From positions 434,001 through 498,000 of the forward strand of contig NZ_LMQI01000004.1 in the NCBI RefSeq assembly GCF_001424125.1: 64,000 nt of DNA, in the 5' to 3' direction. The notes under the pieces are model-generated. The model was not told where the DNA came from and made no database searches. It worked only from the letters and a program-made list of their open reading frames with translations. The DNA comes from Cellulomonas sp. Leaf395. GTDB taxonomy: Bacteria > Actinomycetota > Actinomycetes > Actinomycetales > Cellulomonadaceae. The translations under genes were made by a program, and so were the position numbers. Below, piece after piece: positions 33,823 to 42,160 of this stretch; within the stretch, counting starts at the first letter, position 1; each line of letters begins with the position of its first letter.

Positions 33823-34329
33823 AACTGGCGCCACGGCTGCGACGACCCGCTCGCCTGCGACGAAGCTGCGGCGAAGTGCCCGCAGCGCAAGGACGGGGGA
33901 CTGATCCTGACCGAGCTCAAGACGAAACAGTCGCGACGTACGCTCCCGATCCCCGGACCGCTCGTGGCTCAACTACGACAGCACCGCCAGCGGCAGCGCG
34001 AAGCCCGCATCCACACTGGGTCGCTCTGGAGCGACTCCAAGCTCGTCTTCACGAACCTCGTCGGCCGCCCTGTGGCGCCACGAGACCACTCGCTGCACTG
34101 GACAGCTTTCCTCGAACGCCTCGGCATCCGTCCCGCCCGCCTCCACGATGCGCGTCACACGACCGCGACATTGCTCCTCGTCCAAGGCGTCGACCAGCGG
34201 GTTGTGATGAGCATGTTCGGCTGGACGTCCTCAGCGATGACGACGCGCTACCAGCACGTCGTACCCGAGCTGGTCGACGAGGCGAATCGTCGAATGAGTG
34301 AGCTCCTGTGGGGGCAACAGTCCAGCTGA
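33823..34329 (+). pseudogene. Tyrosine recombinase (integrase), C-terminal fragment
   Basis: Contains the catalytic domain of an actinobacterial tRNA-site integrase: a Cys-rich insert (HGCDDPLACDEAAAKCPQR), ELKTKQSRRTLPIP with the first catalytic Arg, HDARHTTATLLLVQGV with the HxxR box, and TTRYQHV with the nucleophile Tyr. About 170 residues remain; the arm-binding and core-binding N-terminal part is lost at the junction with the DsrE remnant. Its position beside tRNA-Ser fits the integrase that inserted this island. Confidence 0.85.
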
Positions 34330-34359
34330 TCCAGCCATCGCAGGCCGAGCTGGTCGGGC

Positions 34360-34383
34360 AAAACTGCTACCGAAACTGCTACC
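34360..34383. repeat. Tandem 12-mer near right island end
   Basis: AAAACTGCTACC followed by GAAACTGCTACC, the counterpart of 25695-25718 in the same orientation, placed between the integrase fragment and the tRNA terminator. Confidence 0.6.
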
Positions 34384-34417
34384 GGCGCTGCACTGGGCAA
34401 CGATCGTGGCGGCATAG

Positions 34418-34520
34418 CGAAGGGCCCGTGACCTACATCGCTGCAGGTCACGGGCCCTTCGACGGCGGAGGATGGGGGATTCGAACCCCCGAGGGCTTTC
34501 ACCCAACACGCTTTCCAAGC
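34418..34520. repeat. Right attachment repeat (tRNA-Ser 3' half plus hairpin)
   Basis: Direct-repeat partner of 25490-25593. The hairpin arms GAAGGGCCCGTGACC and GGTCACGGGCCCTTC form the tRNA terminator; the repeat continues through the 3' half of the tRNA up to the anticodon. Confidence 0.8.
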
Positions 34521-34550
34521 GTGCGCCATAGGCCACTAGGCGAATCCTCC
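34466..34550 (-). tRNA. tRNA-Ser (anticodon GGA)
   Basis: Read on the minus strand: acceptor GGAGGAT pairs with ATCCTCC, D-stem GCC/GGC, anticodon stem CACGC/GCGTG with loop TTGGAAA giving anticodon GGA, a long class II variable arm, and a T arm GGGGGTTCGAATCCCCC. Discriminator G; no encoded CCA. Intact and serving as attachment site for the island on its 3' side. Confidence 0.95.
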
Positions 34551-34908
34551 TGGCCTCAATAGGTCACGAAACCATTGGATGGCTCCGTGGCGCCTGAGGA
34601 CGCCGGACCAGAGTACCGGACCCTGACGCCCGCCCCGAACGTTCGCGACGACCTGCGAGACGCCCCTACCCACGTGCGCGTCTCGATGGACCGGCCTGTG
34701 AGGCGGCCGCCATCACGAGCAGCAGAGACGGAGATCCGGGAGAGAGCCGCACGCAATGGATGACGACCGACCGCATCTGGCCGGAACGACATCCGGCGTC
34801 AGGGGCGGTCGCGCGGCCGGTGTTCAACAGCTTGAGGTCTGATGCACCAGACAAATGGCTTGGAATCGGCCCATAGCGGGCCTGACGAACCTCCCGCACA
34901 ATGGCTCG
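34551..34908. other. Intergenic region, nothing identified
   Basis: 358 bp between tRNA-Ser and the LCP-type gene. Short frames on both strands lack recognisable features. It should contain the promoters of both flanking genes. Confidence 0.5.
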
Positions 34909-36531
34909 ATGACTCCGTCCGGAACGGATGCGTCGTCGGCTCCACCGAGCCGCTTCGACGTGCTCGTCGTCGGCAGCGCGAACGTGTCCCGGTCCCGCGC
35001 CGCCGAGCGGCTGATGCGCGCGCGGGTCGGGCAGGACGAGGGCATCGAGGTGAGCAGCGCGGGCACCCGCGCCGCGCTCGGCGAGCCGGTCGTGGAACCG
35101 TTCGACGAGCTCCTCACGGCCGTCGGCGCGTACACCGACGGCCGCTCCGCCCGTCAGCTCAGCACCGAGACCGTGCACTCGGCTGACCTCGTCCTGACGG
35201 CGACCCGGGAGGAGCGGGCGGCCGTGGTCCGCCTGGTGCCCGCGGCGGTTGGGCGGACCTTCACCCTCCGCGAGTTCGCGCGCGTGGCCGCGTCGCTCGG
35301 TCCGTCGTCGCTTCCCGAGGGCGACTTGGCCGCTCGGCTGTCCGCCCTCGTGCGCGCCGCGCCGCCCCTCCGCGGTCCGACGGCGCCCACCGTGGCCGCC
35401 GACGACGACGTGCTCGACCCGTCCGGCATGGGACCGGCTGCGTTCGAACGGTCGTTCGTCCAGGTGCAGGCCGCCGTCGACAGCATCGTGCGGACCGTCC
35501 GGCCCACCCTGGCGGACGGCGACCCGCCGCTCCCCGAGCCGTACGCGCCGCCGGCACGGCGGAGCCGCGGCCTGCGCAATGTCGCGCTGCTCGCCCTCGC
35601 CTCGCTGGTCGGGCTCGTCGTCGTTGGCACCGTCGGCGCCTTCGTCGCCATAGGCCTGCTCGACGACCGCGTCGAGCGGTTCCCCGACCCGTTCGCAAAC
35701 CTGTCGTCGCGCCCGGCGCCCTTCGTGCCCACGACTCCCGGAGGCGCGCTCCCGGTCACCATCCTCGTCCTCGGCTCCACGGACGACGTGCGGACCGACG
35801 ACCCCGACGCGTGGGCGACGGCGGCGGCCCAGACCGACGTCGTCATGCTGGCGCACGTCTCGGCGGACCGCTCGCACGCGCATGTGATCGCGATGCCCCC
35901 GGACCTGTGGGTGGAGGTGCCCGGCGAGGTGCCCGGGACGCTTCGTGCCGCGTTCGCCGAGGGCGGGCCACCTGGCGCCGTGCAGGCGGTCGAGCGGCTC
36001 ACGAACGTGCGGCTCGACCACGTCGCGCTCGCGGACTCCGAGACGTTCGCCCGGGTCACGCAGTCGCTCGGCGGGGTGACGCTGCCCCTGGAGAGCAACC
36101 TCGTGATCGGCGGTCGCGTGGTGGCCACGGCGGGCGAGCGACGGCTGACGGGGGAGCAGGCGCTGGTGTGGGTCCGGGGAGCCGTGGACGACGACCTCGG
36201 GCGCGCGCAGCGCTCGGCGGTCTGGCTCCTGGCGATCCTCGACCGCATGGGGGACGGCGACGTCCGCCACAACCCGCTCACCTGGCTCCGGCTGCTCGGC
36301 GTGATCACGGCGTCCGTGGCGGTCGACGAGGGGTTCGACCGCTCCGAGATGGTCGGCCTGCTGGCGAGCGTGCGGACCCTAGGACCTGGCGAGGTCGACG
36401 TCCTCCCCGTGCCGACGGTGCTCGCCGCCGGCGAGACCGGGGCGCTGCTCGTGCCGGACGCGGCGCCGTTCTCCACCCTCATGGACAGCCTGCGCACGGA
36501 CACGCTGGGCGCGCACCTCGACGGCGGCTGA
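34909..36531 (+). CDS. Fusion of degenerate LMW tyrosine phosphatase and LCP-like domain
   Basis: 540 residues. Residues 15-170 follow the low-molecular-weight phosphatase fold, but the P-loop reads VVGSANVSRS, so the catalytic Cys is Gly22 and the second loop Cys is Ser. A linker and one transmembrane helix (about 224-247) lead to a LytR-CpsA-Psr domain with LDHVALADSETFARVTQSLGGV and LTGEQALVWVRGAVDDDLGRAQR. The LCP PRD(S) motif is PPDL, losing the key Arg. Thus a cytoplasmic dead phosphatase is joined across the membrane to an LCP domain with an altered active site. Normal LCP enzymes attach glycopolymers to peptidoglycan; here a regulatory or scaffolding role is more likely. Start codon uncertain, no clear ribosome site. 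Confidence 0.75.
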   Translation: MTPSGTDASSAPPSRFDVLVVGSANVSRSRAAERLMRARVGQDEGIEVSSAGTRAALGEPVVEPFDELLTAVGAYTDGRSARQLSTETVHSADLVLTATREERAAVVRLVPAAVGRTFTLREFARVAASLGPSSLPEGDLAARLSALVRAAPPLRGPTAPTVAADDDVLDPSGMGPAAFERSFVQVQAAVDSIVRTVRPTLADGDPPLPEPYAPPARRSRGLRNVALLALASLVGLVVVGTVGAFVAIGLLDDRVERFPDPFANLSSRPAPFVPTTPGGALPVTILVLGSTDDVRTDDPDAWATAAAQTDVVMLAHVSADRSHAHVIAMPPDLWVEVPGEVPGTLRAAFAEGGPPGAVQAVERLTNVRLDHVALADSETFARVTQSLGGVTLPLESNLVIGGRVVATAGERRLTGEQALVWVRGAVDDDLGRAQRSAVWLLAILDRMGDGDVRHNPLTWLRLLGVITASVAVDEGFDRSEMVGLLASVRTLGPGEVDVLPVPTVLAAGETGALLVPDAAPFSTLMDSLRTDTLGAHLDGG

Positions 36532-36610
36532 CGCCGTCAACCCGTGGCTCGCCGGGAGTTGCCTCGTGCAGCGCCAGGAGGATCCTCGAACTGCGCCGTC
36601 GCGGTGCGGC

Positions 36611-36780
36611 ATGAAGATCCGCGCACCCCTGCTCGCGCTGGTCGATTCCGGGCTCACCGTCACGGGTGCTGCACCGCCGTCGGCCGCGGTCGTCGCCGGG
36701 TTCAGCGACACACTCTCGTCGCCAAAGCCATCTCCCCCACGGCAATCGCGTTCACCCCGGACGGTTCAGCGTTCGTCGAC
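36611..36780 (+). pseudogene. Remnant of a secreted PQQ-dependent sugar dehydrogenase-like gene
   Basis: An N-terminus MKIRAPLLALVDSGLTVTGA followed by VVAGFSDTL is interrupted by a frameshift near 36715 and continues in another frame as VAKAISPTAIAFTPDG. The combined sequence resembles the signal peptide and first blade of secreted glucose/sorbosone dehydrogenases. It ends where the 3' end of trmO begins, so only about 55 codons survive. Confidence 0.5.
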
Positions 36781-37176
36781 GGCTCCCAGCACCGGCTTGA
36801 TGTCGACGACGGGCGTCCCGTCGACAGCCTCGCAGCCGGACACGTGCAGGTGCAGGCCGTCGAGGCGCAGGAGCTCAACCCGGTGCAGGCCGATGGGGTT
36901 CGGACGGTCGGGGGAGCGCGTGGCGAACACTCCGGTCGTCGGGCGCGTGACGTCGCCGCGGGGGTGGACGGCGAGCGTCGTGCGGTCGGCGAGGTGGAAC
37001 CAGGTGAGCAGCAGGAGATCGTCGCCGGGGTGCAGGTCCGCGGCAGCGGCGGCCGCCGACGGGACCAGCTCGACGACGACGTCGGGCGCACCCTCATCGC
37101 CCTGCCGGACGGCGTCGGCTGGATCGGTGACCGGGCTGCGAACCCAGCCGATCGGACGGAGCTCGGCGACGGTCAC
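36766..37176 (-). CDS. trmO: TrmO/TsaA tRNA N6-methyltransferase
   Basis: 136-residue beta-barrel of the TsaA (YaeB/VirR) family. The signature [21 protein letters not shown] is the SAM-binding segment. TrmO methylates the N6-threonylcarbamoyl group of t6A37 in certain tRNAs. Compared with E. coli TrmO (about 235 residues) only the core domain is present, as in many actinobacterial forms. The GTG start overlaps the sthA stop in GTGA, so it is coupled to the transhydrogenase gene. Confidence 0.88.
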   Translation of the reverse strand: MTVAELRPIGWVRSPVTDPADAVRQGDEGAPDVVVELVPSAAAAAADLHPGDDLLLLTWFHLADRTTLAVHPRGDVTRPTTGVFATRSPDRPNPIGLHRVELLRLDGLHLHVSGCEAVDGTPVVDIKPVLGAVDER

Positions 37177-38639
37177 AGGCTGAACCTCGCCACCTGGCGG
37201 ATCTTGTTCGTCGCGTCCAGGGCGGCGACCTTGTAGGCCTCCGACAGCGTCGGGTAGTTCAGGACGGTGTCGACGAGGTAGTCGACGGTGCCGCCGCACG
37301 CCATGATCGCCTGGCCGATGTGCACGAGGTCGGTGGCGGACGTCCCGAAGATGTGGACGCCGAGCAGCTCACGGGTCTCGGTGTGGACGAGGAGCTTGAG
37401 CATCCCGTAGGAGTCGCCCACGATCTGGCCACGAGCCAGCTCGCGGTAGCGCGCGACGCCCACCTCGTAGGGGACGGCCTGCGCGGTCAGCTCCTCCTCC
37501 GTGCGGCCGCAGTAGGAGATCTCCGGGATCGTGTAGATGCCGATGGGCTGGACGGACTGCAGCTCGCGGGCCGGCTCGTCGAACGCGTGGTACGCGGCGA
37601 GGCGCCCCTGGTCCATGCTCGTCGCCGCGAGCGCGGGGAACCCGATGACGTCGCCGACGGCGAAGATGTTCGGCACCTCCGTCCGGTACTGGTCGTCGAC
37701 GGCGATGCGTCCCCGCGAGTCGGCCGACAGTCCCGCCGCGGACAGGTTGAGCGCGTCCGTCTGGCCCTGCCGGCCCGCGGAGTACATGACGGCGTCGGCG
37801 GCGATCCGCTTGCCGGACGCCAGCCGGGTCACGGTGCCGTGCGTGTTGCTGTCGACCCCCGACACCTCCTCGCCGAACCGGAAGGACACCGACAGGTCCC
37901 GCAGGTGGAACTTCAGGGACTCGGCGACCTCCGGGTCGCACATCTCGAGCATCGCGGGACGCTTGTCGATGACGGTGACGCGGGTGCCCAGGGCGGCGAA
38001 CATCGACGCGTACTCGATGCCGATGATCCCGGCGCCGACGACCACCATCGAGTTCGGCACCTTCTCCAGCGCCAGGACGCCGTCGGAGTCGAGGACCGTG
38101 CGCTCGTCGAACTGGACCGTCGTCGGCCGGTGGGGCTTGGAGCCGGTGGCGACGATGACGAACCGGGCCGTGAGCTGGGTGCGTCGGATGCCGTCGTCGT
38201 CGAGGACGCCGAGCGTGTGCGCGTCCAGGAACGAGCCGGTGCCGCTGAGGATGTCGACGTGGTTGCGCAGCAGCTGGGCCCGGATGACCTCGTGCTCGCG
38301 GCCGATGACGTGCTGGGTCCGCGCGAACAGGTCCTCCATCGTGATGTCGGACTTCACGCGGTAGCTCGCGCCGTACACCTCCCGCTGCGCCATGCCGGTC
38401 AGGTACATGACGGCTTCACGCAGAGTCTTGCTCGGGATGGTCCCGGTGTTCGTCGAGACGCCGCCCATCATGTGCCGGCGCTCGATGATGGCCACCTTGT
38501 GGCCCAGCTTCGCGGCGGCGATCGCGGCCTTCTGCCCACCCGGGCCGGTGCCGACGACCACGAGGTCGTAGTCGTACCGCACGTCGGTCGCCGCGTCGGG
38601 GGCGGTCGGGGTCTCGTCTGGCACACCGTCAGTCGCCAT
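37173..38639 (-). CDS. sthA: Soluble pyridine nucleotide transhydrogenase
   Basis: 488 residues. FAD motif [20 protein letters not shown], then [19 protein letters not shown], which replaces the CxxxxC redox disulfide of lipoamide dehydrogenases and is diagnostic of SthA; NAD-binding motif [24 protein letters not shown] motif [14 protein letters not shown]-terminal dimer domain [17 protein letters not shown]. It exchanges reducing equivalents between NADPH and NAD+, balancing the pools. The ATG (MATDGVPDE) was preferred over a longer frame. Confidence 0.92.
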   Translation of the reverse strand: MATDGVPDETPTAPDAATDVRYDYDLVVVGTGPGGQKAAIAAAKLGHKVAIIERRHMMGGVSTNTGTIPSKTLREAVMYLTGMAQREVYGASYRVKSDITMEDLFARTQHVIGREHEVIRAQLLRNHVDILSGTGSFLDAHTLGVLDDDGIRRTQLTARFVIVATGSKPHRPTTVQFDERTVLDSDGVLALEKVPNSMVVVGAGIIGIEYASMFAALGTRVTVIDKRPAMLEMCDPEVAESLKFHLRDLSVSFRFGEEVSGVDSNTHGTVTRLASGKRIAADAVMYSAGRQGQTDALNLSAAGLSADSRGRIAVDDQYRTEVPNIFAVGDVIGFPALAATSMDQGRLAAYHAFDEPARELQSVQPIGIYTIPEISYCGRTEEELTAQAVPYEVGVARYRELARGQIVGDSYGMLKLLVHTETRELLGVHIFGTSATDLVHIGQAIMACGGTVDYLVDTVLNYPTLSEAYKVAALDATNKIRQVARFSL

Positions 38640-38729
38640 GAGAAGCAGTCTGCCCACAAACCCGGCCCCGCGAGAGCTGAGCGGGTGACCGGCGTGTGAA
38701 CGTGGGCGCGCGCTGGGTTAGGCTTTTCC

Positions 38730-38820
38730 CCGACCCCTCGTGCGGCGTCATCTCGCTGAACTCCCCCAGGGCCGGAAGGCAGCAAGGGCAGGTGAGCTCT
38801 GGCGGGTGTGCGGGGGGTCC
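38730..38820 (+). ncRNA. ffs: Signal recognition particle RNA (small bacterial type)
   Basis: The apical domain reads CAGGGCCGGAAGGCAGCAAG, with the GGAA tetraloop and the asymmetric loop bound by Ffh. Distal strands GACCCC (38732) and GGGGTC (38814) close the rod, followed by a CTTTCT run. Length about 90 nt, as in other actinobacteria. It lies between sthA and lrp and points toward the dnaX region, where this gene is often found. Confidence 0.9.
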
Positions 38821-38823
38821 TTT

Positions 38824-39252
38824 CTATGCGCGCAGCGCCAGGCGGGTGAACGTCTGGCCCGCGCCCGCCTCCCGCTTGAGCCGCCGGACGAAGAGGTCCA
38901 GCGCAGCCGGATCCGCGACGACGGCGTGCAGCAGGTAGTCGTACGACCCGGTGACGTGCACGGCGTCGAGCACCTGGCCGAAACCGTGCGTGAGCGCTGC
39001 CGTGAATGCCTCGTTCGTGATGCCGTCGGCCAGGCGCACCTCGATGAACACCTCCAGCCCGGAGCCCGGGCGCGTGGGGGGCGACGACGCCGTCACGATG
39101 GTGAACCCGCGGATGGTGCCGTCCGCGACGAGGCGGCGGACGCGGTTCGCGGCGGCGTTCGGGCTGAGGCCGACCCGCTCGCCGAGGTCGCTGTAGGAGA
39201 GCCGCGCATCCGCGGTCAGCTCGCGGAGGATTGCGTCGTCGATGCCGTCCAT
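38824..39252 (-). CDS. Lrp/AsnC family transcriptional regulator
   Basis: 142 residues. N-terminal winged helix-turn-helix (DDAILRELTADARLSYSDLG, GLSPNAAANRVRRLVADG) and C-terminal RAM domain (EVFIEVRLADG, VTGSYDYLLHAVVADPAALD). It is divergent from a LysE-type exporter gene 79 bp away, the standard arrangement in which an Lrp-type activator controls amino acid export. ATG start MDGIDDAIL fits the family start. Confidence 0.92.
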   Translation of the reverse strand: MDGIDDAILRELTADARLSYSDLGERVGLSPNAAANRVRRLVADGTIRGFTIVTASSPPTRPGSGLEVFIEVRLADGITNEAFTAALTHGFGQVLDAVHVTGSYDYLLHAVVADPAALDLFVRRLKREAGAGQTFTRLALRA

Positions 39253-39331
39253 CCGTCGACTATCGCAGTCGGACGACCGATATCGCGGAAACGGCACGAC
39301 GATGGCCAGGCCGCCGCGCGACCCTGGTCCC

Positions 39332-39937
39332 ATGTCCCCAGCGCTTCTCCTCGGGGTGCTCGCCGGGCTGGCGGTGGCGATGCCCGTCGGCCCTGTCGGC
39401 GTCCTGCTCCTGCGCAGCGGGCTGGTCGACGGCGTGCGGGTGGCGGTCGCGGCCGCGTGCGGGATCGCGACGGTCGACCTCCTGTACGCCGTGGTCGCGG
39501 TGACCGTCGGGACCCCGGTGAGCCGGGCCGTGGGCGAGCACGCGGCCCTGGTACGCGGAGTCAGCGCCGCGGTGCTGGTCGTGATCGGCGTCGTCGGTTC
39601 CGTCGCGGCCGCCCGCCCGGCTGCGCCCGACGTCGGGCCGGACCGGACGACGTCGGCGGCAACGACCTACGGGCGGTTCGTCGCACTGACGGCGGTCAAC
39701 CCGCTCACCGCCGTCACGTTCACCACGATCGCGGTCGGTCTGGCGGCGCAGGTCGGTGGCGCGGGATCCGTCGTTGCGTTCTTCGTCGGTGTCGGCCTCG
39801 CCTCGCTCGCCTGGCAGCTCCTGCTCGCGGTCGGCAGCGGGTTGCTCGGTCTGCGGCTCCCTCCGGCGGCGCGGACGTGGGTGTCGGTCGGGGGCTCGGT
39901 CGTCGTCGTGCTCGCCGGCATCGCGCTCGTCGTCTGA
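39332..39937 (+). CDS. LysE/RhtB-type amino acid exporter
   Basis: 201 residues, about six transmembrane helices. N-terminal AMPVGPVGVLLLRSGL is the conserved helix-1/loop motif of LysE translocators, and LTAVNPLTAVTFTTIAVG the second-half motif. It exports amino acids in exchange for protons. Divergent from the Lrp gene, which probably senses the exported amino acid. Confidence 0.88.
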   Translation: MSPALLLGVLAGLAVAMPVGPVGVLLLRSGLVDGVRVAVAAACGIATVDLLYAVVAVTVGTPVSRAVGEHAALVRGVSAAVLVVIGVVGSVAAARPAAPDVGPDRTTSAATTYGRFVALTAVNPLTAVTFTTIAVGLAAQVGGAGSVVAFFVGVGLASLAWQLLLAVGSGLLGLRLPPAARTWVSVGGSVVVVLAGIALVV

Positions 39938-40048
39938 GGCGTCATCCGACGGGCCGACGCCGGTCCCCCTGCGGGTGCACGCCCGGCCCGGGGGAAGGAT
40001 CCCGGGGTCCGACGCGGATCTCGCGCTCGACCGGGAAGCCTGGGCGGC

Positions 40049-40750
40049 ATGAACACCGCCACCCCACGACTGTCCGCCCGCGGCCTGGTCAAGCACTTCG
40101 GCTCGACGACCGCGCTCGCCGGGGTCGACGTCGACCTCGCCGGCGGGGAGTCGCTCGCCGTCATGGGCCCGTCCGGCTCGGGCAAGTCGACGCTGCTGCA
40201 CTGTATCGCCGGCATCCTGCTGCCTGACTCGGGCGCGGTCGCCCTCGACGGTCGTGAGGTGGGCGGGCTGTCGGACCGCGAGCGCTCGCTCTTGCGCCGC
40301 CGGCGGTACGGCTTCGTGTTCCAGTTCGGCCAGCTGCTCTCGGAGCTGCCCGCGATCGAGAACGTGGCCCTGCCCGCCATGCTGCTGGGGACGTCGCGAC
40401 GTGACGCGACCGAGCTGGCCGGCCGGTGGCTGGTGTCGCTCGGGCTGGCGGGGATGGAGGGCCGACGGCCCGGTGAGCTGTCCGGCGGGCAGGCGCAGCG
40501 TGTCGCCGTGGCGCGGGCGCTCATCACCGGACCCGCGGTCGTCTTTGCCGACGAGCCGACGGGCGCCCTCGACCAGACCACCGGCCACGACGTGATGCGC
40601 ATCCTCACGGAGACGACGAAGGCCGCGGGAGCGTCGCTCGTCGTCGTGACCCACGACGCGCAGGTGGCCGACTGGTGCGACCGGCGCATCGAGGTGCGCG
40701 ACGGTCTGGTGCGTGCCGGCCTCGTCGACGAGACCACGGCCGCCCGATGA
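40049..40750 (+). CDS. ABC transporter ATPase (FtsE/LolD-type)
   Basis: 233 residues: Walker A GPSGSGKST, Q-loop VFQFGQLL, signature LSGGQAQRVAVARAL, Walker B VVFADEPTGALD and H-loop VVVTHD. The MacB/LolD branch pairs with FtsX-like permeases, and such a permease gene follows with a 4-bp overlap. These pairs handle antimicrobial peptides, lipoproteins or cell-wall signals; the substrate is unknown. No two-component genes are adjacent. Confidence 0.92.
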   Translation: MNTATPRLSARGLVKHFGSTTALAGVDVDLAGGESLAVMGPSGSGKSTLLHCIAGILLPDSGAVALDGREVGGLSDRERSLLRRRRYGFVFQFGQLLSELPAIENVALPAMLLGTSRRDATELAGRWLVSLGLAGMEGRRPGELSGGQAQRVAVARALITGPAVVFADEPTGALDQTTGHDVMRILTETTKAAGASLVVVTHDAQVADWCDRRIEVRDGLVRAGLVDETTAAR

Positions 40751-42105
40751 ACGCGGTCCTCGCGCTCGCGCCCCGGTTGCAGCGGGCGGGCGGTCGGGAC
40801 GCTCGCGTCACCACCGGGCTCGCCATCACCGCGTTCGCCGTGAGCACCGGCCTGACACTGAGCGTCGTCGGCGGGCTCCTGGGCTTCGCCGCGCGCGCCG
40901 ACCTCCCGCTGGCGCCCGGTGAGAACGACATACGCAGCCTCTACGAGAGCCTCGCCTGGGTGGCCGTCATCCTGCTCGTCGTGCCGCTGGTGACCCTCGG
41001 CGGCGGCGCAGCCCGGCTGGGCGTCGCGCGACGGGACGCCCGGCTGGCGACGCTCCGGCTGCTCGGCGCGACGCCTCGCGAGGTGGTCGGGCTGACCGTC
41101 GCCGAGACCGCGTGGCAAGGGCTCGTCGGCGCGGTTCTCGGCATCGTGCTCTACGCCGCACTGCTGCCGCTGTGCGCGCTGCTGCCGTTCCAGGGCACCA
41201 CGTTCACCCTCGCCGAGCTGTGGGTCGGCTGGCAGGGGCTCGTGATCGCGCTCGCGGCGGTGCCGCTCCTCGCCGCCCTGTCCGGTGCGTTCTCGCTGCG
41301 GCGCGTGAACGTGTCGCCGCTCGGGGTCGCCCGGCGGGAGACGCCGAAGAAGATGACCTGGCTGCGTGCGGTGGTCGCGGTCGTCGGCATCGGCACGTTC
41401 ATGCTCGTCAGTGCCGTCGTCGGAGCGCTCGGTGCCGCGGCCGTGGCTGCGCTCCTCGGGGCGATGGCCGTCGGCTTCGCGACCCTCAACGCCGTCGGGC
41501 CGTGGGTGCTCGGGCTAGTCGGCAGGGCGCAGCTTCGCCGCGCGGCGACGCCCGCCCGGCTGCTCGCCGCGCGGCGGCTCCTCGACGACCCGAAGGCCGC
41601 GTGGCGGGTGGTCGGCGGGCTGGGGCTCGCCGGGTTCGCGGCCGGGGCGCTCGCGGTCGTGCCGTCGATCACCGCGGTCGACACCTCGCAGGACCCGCAG
41701 GGTGCGATCCTCATGGACGACCTCGTGACCGGGGCGATGGTCACCCTGGTGGTCGCGTTCCTGCTCGCGGCCGTGTCTGCGGGCATCGCGCAGGCTGCCT
41801 CGGTGCTGGACCGGCGTCGGGAGATCGCGCTGCTGAACCTGGCCGGCACCCCTGTCGAGCTGCACGACGCCGTGCGCCGACGCACCGTGCTGGTGCCGCT
41901 GCTGTTCGTCGCGGTCGGATCGGCGGTGACCGCGCTGGTCATGTTCTTCCCGCTGCTCGGCCTGTCGGCCGTGATGTCCCCCGAGGGTCCGTTGATGCTC
42001 GTCGCCTTCCTGGCCGGGGGCTGCGCGCTGGTGTTCGCCGCGACGGAGACCTCCCGATCGCTGCTGCGGTCGGTGCTGGCGGACACGGTGGTCCGCGCGG
42101 ACTGA
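40747..42105 (+). CDS. FtsX-like ABC permease
   Basis: 452 residues with about eight hydrophobic helices in two FtsX-like sets. RLGVARRDARLATLRLLGATPREVVGLTVAET and RREIALLNLAGTPVELHDAV are the repeated coupling-helix regions, which marks an internally duplicated permease. No large extracellular domain is present between helices 1 and 2. The ATG overlaps the ATPase stop in ATGA. Confidence 0.88.
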   Translation: MNAVLALAPRLQRAGGRDARVTTGLAITAFAVSTGLTLSVVGGLLGFAARADLPLAPGENDIRSLYESLAWVAVILLVVPLVTLGGGAARLGVARRDARLATLRLLGATPREVVGLTVAETAWQGLVGAVLGIVLYAALLPLCALLPFQGTTFTLAELWVGWQGLVIALAAVPLLAALSGAFSLRRVNVSPLGVARRETPKKMTWLRAVVAVVGIGTFMLVSAVVGALGAAAVAALLGAMAVGFATLNAVGPWVLGLVGRAQLRRAATPARLLAARRLLDDPKAAWRVVGGLGLAGFAAGALAVVPSITAVDTSQDPQGAILMDDLVTGAMVTLVVAFLLAAVSAGIAQAASVLDRRREIALLNLAGTPVELHDAVRRRTVLVPLLFVAVGSAVTALVMFFPLLGLSAVMSPEGPLMLVAFLAGGCALVFAATETSRSLLRSVLADTVVRAD

Positions 42106-42160
42106 GGGTGCCTGAGGGGGCCGCTGCCTCTTGTCAGCGAGGGCGTCTAGGGTTCGTGGC

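Larger units (their letters stand above)
25490..34520. mobile_element. tRNA-Ser-integrated genomic island (arsenic/sulfur cargo)
   Basis: About 9 kb bounded by an imperfect direct repeat of about 100 bp: the 3' half of tRNA-Ser plus its downstream hairpin at 25490-25593, and the same sequence within and below the intact tRNA-Ser at 34418-34520. An integrase C-terminal fragment lies at the tRNA end, and paired 12-mers occur just inside both ends. This is the layout of an integrative element using a tRNA 3' end as attB. The island is probably immobile: the integrase lacks its N-terminal part and the left repeat is mutated. Cargo: flavoprotein, arsDA, CstR-like regulon, broken DsrE. Confidence 0.75.

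Noticed and set aside
36544-37236. Plus-strand frame of 230 codons across the trmO region
   Set aside because: Only its first part resembles a protein (the PQQ remnant); the remainder is antisense to trmO, whose SAM motif is clear.
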